A stretch of 28,331 nucleotides of DNA, from positions 5,010 to 33,340 of the forward strand of contig DIWL01000087.1 in assembly GCA_002428455.1 (NCBI GenBank). Reading direction: 5' to 3'. Shown piece after piece: positions 25,213 to 28,331 of the stretch (position 1 is the stretch's first letter; each line of letters opens with the position of its first letter). This DNA is from Anaerolineaceae bacterium UBA6107. GTDB lineage: Bacteria; Chloroflexota; Anaerolineae; Anaerolineales; Anaerolineaceae. The translations under genes and the position numbers were made by a program. Below the pieces are notes generated by a model. The model did no database searches, was not told where the DNA came from, and saw only the letters and a program-made list of their open reading frames with translations.

Positions 25213-26229
25213 TTACTTTGGCCTGTTCCATGCCCACCTGTCTTCCTCCTTTTCCGGATCAAGGAACAACGGATCCAAATCCGGGGCGGTCAACCTTCCC
25301 CTGGACTTCCACATCGAGGAAGCCAATTTTGCCGGATCGGTCTTTACACCCTGAGTGGTGAAGTACTCACAGATTCGCTCCACATCCCGGGTAAAGATGC
25401 GGTACGCATTGTGATTCTCGTCCGGGTTGATTGCCTGTGGAAAATCGATCAACTTGATACTGCCCTGCCAGTAGAGAATATTGTACGCTGACAGATCCGC
25501 GTGCACCCGGTTGAAACGCAGCATCAATTCAATATTGAATGAAACACGTTCAAACAGTTGCCGCGCTTCGGTACTACTTAAAGTAACCGAGTGCAGTGTC
25601 GGTGCTGATTCAAACTCATCCCCAACGAAATCCATCAGGATGGCGTTATCTGAACTGGCATACGGCCGCGGCATATCCACACCTGCATCTGCCAGCAGCT
25701 GCATGGTTCGGTATTCGTGCCCGATCCACGAAGAATGCAGCAATACCTGACCATAAGTTGTGCGTTTTCTCATTGCGTGCAACGAGCGGTCATCAATAAT
25801 GACCTTTCCTGCAGCGTCCAATTGGTCGCGTCCCTCACGATAAAGGTGATCTTTCTTTAAATTACGGAATTGGCGCGGTCGGTAGATCTTTGCCGCCAGC
25901 AGATGTTGCAGCGCAGTTGCCGGCCTGGAACAAAGGTAGACTGTGGCTTCTTTCCCTCCGTTGACCATTTTCAGGATATCCTCTATCCAGTCCTGCTGGT
26001 AAAACTCGTTGATCGAACCCAGCAGCCATTGTTTTTCATGGCGCGAGGCATGGTAGGTGAAAGGGTAATCGGTTTCCTCGAATGGAGTCACTGTCCTTTC
26101 AATCTGTTGAGAGCCGCGTTGGGTCAACAGTCTTTTTCCTTTTCTGCGTACTTCGTTGCGGCGTACCTTAAGACCCAGCCCTGTGTTTGTTTCGAGGTCA
26201 TCCAGGTCAGTGATCATCTTATGATTCAT
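25213..26229 (-). CDS. RIO1-type serine/threonine kinase-like protein
   Basis: 338 residues. The kinase core has GGKEATVYL (91-99) in the ATP loop region, AAKIYRP with Lys114, the catalytic loop HADLSAYNIL with Asp245 and Asn250, and metal-binding IDFPQA with Asp262. All are RIO1 family marks. The basic N-terminus (KVRRNEVRRKGKRLL) could bind RNA. In eukaryotes and archaea RIO1 acts in small ribosomal subunit maturation; the role of bacterial homologues is unclear. ATG 26229 is preceded by GAGAAG. The leader (26230-26467) contains its own promoter, a leader peptide and an attenuator. Convergent with the CDF-like gene, without a clear terminator. Confidence 0.9.
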   Translation of the reverse strand: MNHKMITDLDDLETNTGLGLKVRRNEVRRKGKRLLTQRGSQQIERTVTPFEETDYPFTYHASRHEKQWLLGSINEFYQQDWIEDILKMVNGGKEATVYLCSRPATALQHLLAAKIYRPRQFRNLKKDHLYREGRDQLDAAGKVIIDDRSLHAMRKRTTYGQVLLHSSWIGHEYRTMQLLADAGVDMPRPYASSDNAILMDFVGDEFESAPTLHSVTLSSTEARQLFERVSFNIELMLRFNRVHADLSAYNILYWQGSIKLIDFPQAINPDENHNAYRIFTRDVERICEYFTTQGVKTDPAKLASSMWKSRGRLTAPDLDPLFLDPEKEEDRWAWNRPK

Positions 26230-26287
26230 TTTTCTTCTCTTTCATTTTTCTATACAGCTGTTTCAGGTTTATCAATCCGGTTTAAAC

Positions 26288-26318
26288 AAAAAAGCCACAG
26301 ATGCGGTGCACCTGTGGC
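26288..26318 (-). terminator. Intrinsic terminator in the RIO kinase leader (attenuator)
   Basis: The minus-strand RNA forms an 11-bp stem (arms GCCACAGGUGC and GCAUCUGUGGC, one G-U pair, loop ACC) followed by six U. On the plus strand the wobble pair would be an A-C mismatch, so it works best on the minus strand. It lies between the leader peptide and the kinase gene. The 5' arm can instead pair with codons 14-17 of the leader peptide. Confidence 0.8.
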
Positions 26319-26335
26319 AGATAGAGTAACAGGAT

Positions 26336-26401
26336 TTAAAGCCGGTTCCTCACAGGAGGCACGCAAAGATACAATCGGTTTTCACGGTTGGTTGATCTCA
26401 T
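26336..26401 (-). CDS. Putative 21-residue leader peptide upstream of the RIO kinase
   Basis: ATG 26401 to TAA 26338-26336, with AGGAGG ten nt upstream, one of the strongest ribosome sites in the window. The peptide begins MRSTNREN and holds five arginines plus a C-V-P-P-V stretch at codons 13-17. It lies between a promoter (26439-26467) and a terminator (26288-26318). No similarity to a known peptide is recognised. Its codons 14-17 (GUG CCU CCU GUG) can pair with the 5' arm of the terminator, and its CCUCCU can pair with its own ribosome site. Likely role: ribosome-controlled attenuation of the kinase gene. Translation is inferred, not shown. Confidence 0.6.
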   Translation of the reverse strand: MRSTNRENRLYLCVPPVRNRL

Positions 26402-26411
26402 AATTTTTCGT

Positions 26412-26417
26412 CCTCCT
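26412..26417 (-). promoter_or_regulatory. Ribosome binding site of the leader peptide
   Basis: AGGAGG ten nt before ATG 26401. It is complementary to CCUCCU in leader codons 15-16 (26359-26354), so it may be masked. Confidence 0.6.
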
Positions 26418-26438
26418 TTCCAGCGATATATTAAACCT

Positions 26439-26467
26439 AGTCTACCCATGTTAACTATTTTCGTCAA
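26439..26467 (-). promoter_or_regulatory. Promoter of the leader peptide/RIO kinase unit
   Basis: TTGACG (26467-26462), exact 17-nt spacer, TAGACT (26444-26439) on the minus strand. The predicted RNA start near 26432 lies about 15 nt before the leader ribosome site. Confidence 0.6.
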
Positions 26468-26502
26468 GTCACCTGGAGAGGCTTATCGGTATTGAAAACT
26501 GT

Positions 26503-26518
26503 GGTCGGACTGGTCGGA
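26503..26518 (+). repeat. Direct repeat GGTCGGA ahead of the MFS exporter
   Basis: Two copies of GGTCGGA (26503-26509 and 26512-26518) separated by two bases, with TATACT at 26520-26525 just downstream. This could be an operator for the exporter, though the repeat is short. Confidence 0.35.
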
Positions 26519-26547
26519 ATATACTATACTTTCCTTATCCAATACTA

Positions 26548-27774
26548 ATGCCGACTTACAACCTCTCTCAAACCTTTTCTTCGCTCAAACACCCGAACTT
26601 CCGCCTATGGTTCAGCGGGCAGATCGTTTCATTAATAGGCACTTGGATGCAAGCGACCGCGCAGGGTTACCTGGTGTATGAGCTGACAGGATCCCCCATC
26701 ATGCTGGGTATCGTTGGGTTTGCCAATGGCATCCCGGTGTGGTTGTTCTCGTTATACGCCGGCATCATCGCTGACCGGATCTCGCGCAAAAGATTGATCA
26801 TGATCACCCAAGGTTCCATGATGGTTCTGGCATTCATTCTTGCGATACTGACGTTCACTGATGCCATCCAGGCATGGCATATTGTGATCATGGCATTACT
26901 GCTGGGCACGGCCAATGCTTTTGATGCGCCGGCACGTCAATCCTTCGTGGTGGATATGGTCCCCCGGGATGATCTCACCAATGCCATCGCCCTTAACAGT
27001 TCCGTGTTCAACCTGGGCACCATCATCGGACCCTCTGTCGCGGGATTGGTTTACGCCTGGCTTGGACCAGCCTGGTGTTTTACCATCAATGGAGCATCAT
27101 TCATCGCTGTTTTGATCGCCCTGGCCAGGATGCGCATTGCGCCGCGACCGCCAGTACTGAATACAGAGCGATCGATCAAGCGCAACCTTACCGAGGGACT
27201 GCGCTACGCGTTTGGAGATAAGAATATCAGGGTACTGCTGATCATGTTGACAGTCTCCGCTGTGTTCGGATTCGGTTTGCTCAACCTGATGCCCGCGTGG
27301 GCGACCCATGTACTGGGCGGGGATGTGCGCACCAATGGCCTGCTGCTTTCAGCACGCGGGGTGGGCTCACTGATCGGCGCACTTATGATCGCTTACCTTG
27401 GTGCGCGTATTGTACGCGGAAAACTGTGGACCCTGGGCAGCCTGGTGATGCCCGTTGCCCTGATCATCTTTGCGCTTGTTCGTACCCTGCCGATCTCGCT
27501 GCTGATGCTGGTGGTAATAGGGTGGAGCCTGATGTCTGTAATGAACCTCACCAACGCCCTCATCCAAACCCACATCCCTGACGAACTGCGCGGTCGGGTA
27601 ATGAGCGTGTACATCCTGCTCTTCCAGGGCGGCTTTCCGATCGGCGCGTTGGTCGCGGGTTACCTGGCGGGCATCACCAGCGAAGCCCTCACAGTGTTTG
27701 CCTTTGCATGCGTGATATTGGTGGTGGCCGTCGCCATCCAGGTACGACAGCCTTCCATCCGTGATTACAATTAA
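26548..27774 (+). CDS. MFS exporter, MFS_3/EntS-like
   Basis: 408 residues with twelve hydrophobic segments. The N-terminal pattern is typical of MFS_3 proteins: LKHPNFRLWFSGQIVSLIGTWMQ, written in parts FRLWFSGQIVSLIG and TWMQATAQGYLVYELTGS. Loop 2-3 has GIIADRISRKRLI, and the LLGTANAFDAPARQSFV region and FNLGTIIGPSVAGL follow. It probably exports a siderophore, drug or metabolite; the substrate is unknown. The ATG has no ribosome site. It lies 23 nt after a TATACT box and a GGTCGGA direct repeat. Divergent from the RIO kinase unit and followed by a 139-nt gap before msrP. Confidence 0.88.
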   Translation: MPTYNLSQTFSSLKHPNFRLWFSGQIVSLIGTWMQATAQGYLVYELTGSPIMLGIVGFANGIPVWLFSLYAGIIADRISRKRLIMITQGSMMVLAFILAILTFTDAIQAWHIVIMALLLGTANAFDAPARQSFVVDMVPRDDLTNAIALNSSVFNLGTIIGPSVAGLVYAWLGPAWCFTINGASFIAVLIALARMRIAPRPPVLNTERSIKRNLTEGLRYAFGDKNIRVLLIMLTVSAVFGFGLLNLMPAWATHVLGGDVRTNGLLLSARGVGSLIGALMIAYLGARIVRGKLWTLGSLVMPVALIIFALVRTLPISLLMLVVIGWSLMSVMNLTNALIQTHIPDELRGRVMSVYILLFQGGFPIGALVAGYLAGITSEALTVFAFACVILVVAVAIQVRQPSIRDYN

Positions 27775-27873
27775 TGCTGCCCCGCAATGCGAGCGATTCA
27801 TTCAACCTCCCTCTCACTTGATTGTGATTTTTTCTCATCCAAACTTTCTAATGTATCTCTAAGAATGGTCACT

Positions 27874-27879
27874 TATAAT
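27874..27879 (+). promoter_or_regulatory. -10 box of msrP
   Basis: Perfect TATAAT 34 nt before the ATG, but without a recognisable -35 at normal spacing. The preceding gap holds no gene. Confidence 0.4.
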
Positions 27880-27913
27880 AGGACTATTAATGTCAGATTA
27901 TAGTGAGGGAAAA

Positions 27914-28331
27914 ATGGACGGGAATATTATCAACTTAAAGAAAGATCGAATCACGCCAGAGAAACTCTTTTACTCCAGGCGCAAATTTCTGCAGCTGGCT
28001 GCAATGTTCGGGACAGCGTACGCGCTTGCCGCCTGCGGTATTGGAGAAGATTCGGGTTCAACGCCGGAACCAATCCCCACTGTCACGCCCGAAATCCCTG
28101 CAGCGAACGGTTTGAGTACTCCGTTAGAGAAGATCACCGGTTTCACGAATTTCTATGAGTTTTCGACGGATAAATTTGAACCGACCAAATTAGCCCAGGA
28201 ATTGCAGACTTCCCCCTGGCCGATCGAGATCAGCGGACTGGTCGAAAAACAGCAAACCATAGACGCGGCAGACCTGATCAAAACCTACGGTGGTGAAGAA
28301 CGAGTTTATCGCATGCGCTGCGTGGAAGGCT
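27914..28331 (+). CDS. msrP: MsrP (YedY) molybdopterin protein-methionine-sulfoxide reductase, partial
   Basis: The first 139 residues are present and the gene runs off the right edge. The start has GAGGGA five bases upstream. The N-terminal ITPEKLFYSRRKFLQ is a twin-arginine signal (Arg22-Arg23), and it is followed by a lipobox ALAAC with Cys41, so the protein may be a Tat-exported lipoprotein, unlike the soluble E. coli protein. Family marks are GFTNFYEFSTDKFEP and ERVYRMRCVEG, where Cys136 corresponds to the molybdenum ligand. MsrP repairs oxidised methionine in periplasmic or exported proteins, with electrons from the membrane haem protein MsrQ, which would be expected just downstream but lies outside the window. 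Confidence 0.9.
   Translation, partial: MDGNIINLKKDRITPEKLFYSRRKFLQLAAMFGTAYALAACGIGEDSGSTPEPIPTVTPEIPAANGLSTPLEKITGFTNFYEFSTDKFEPTKLAQELQTSPWPIEISGLVEKQQTIDAADLIKTYGGEERVYRMRCVEG

Overview
The window is a stretch of bacterial chromosome, about 53-55% GC by eye and densely coding, with most genes on the minus strand. The gene content suggests a member of Chloroflexota, probably Anaerolineae: a stand-alone RIO1-type kinase, DnaD next to a DnaC-type loader, orphan TadE/TadG genes, a bactofilin and a DUF151 nuclease. This is inferred from gene families; no rRNA or other marker is present.

Layout. Position 1-952 (-) is the start of a secreted protein built from two copies of a repeat plus an Ig-like segment. 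An MFS transporter (-) and mscL (+) follow. From 2939 to 6989 (-) is a replication operon read in the order DUF151 nuclease, dnaB, dnaD, and a helicase loader with two DnaC-type AAA+ domains in one chain. A divergent OmpR-type regulator with a degenerate receiver domain (+) lies next to it. Positions 8059-10468 (-) hold tadE, tadE and tadG without the rest of a Tad system. DUF92, a membrane protein, a DegT aminotransferase, proS, a degenerate CPBP protein and a bactofilin follow (-).

The most striking cluster is 16747-20365 (-). It holds a 3-methyladenine glycosylase gene, then the E1-alpha and E1-beta genes of a TPP-dependent 2-oxoacid dehydrogenase. Where an E2 gene would be expected there is a protein with lipoyl and E3/E1-binding domains joined to a PglD/NeuD-type sugar acyltransferase. 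An NDP-sugar epimerase gene lies just upstream and a DegT aminotransferase a few kb downstream. This suggests a complex that passes acyl groups from a 2-oxoacid to an amino sugar.

The right part carries an epimerase, then a compact minus-strand operon (HIT, nitroreductase, GNAT, lipoprotein, adenosine deaminase). A small CDF-like transporter (+), a RIO kinase (-), an MFS exporter (+) and the start of msrP (+) follow. The RIO kinase gene is preceded by a promoter, a 21-codon leader peptide with a strong Shine-Dalgarno, and an intrinsic terminator with a competing antiterminator pairing, which is a complete attenuator architecture. Several genes start 6-7 nt after a near-consensus -10 box, suggesting leaderless mRNAs.
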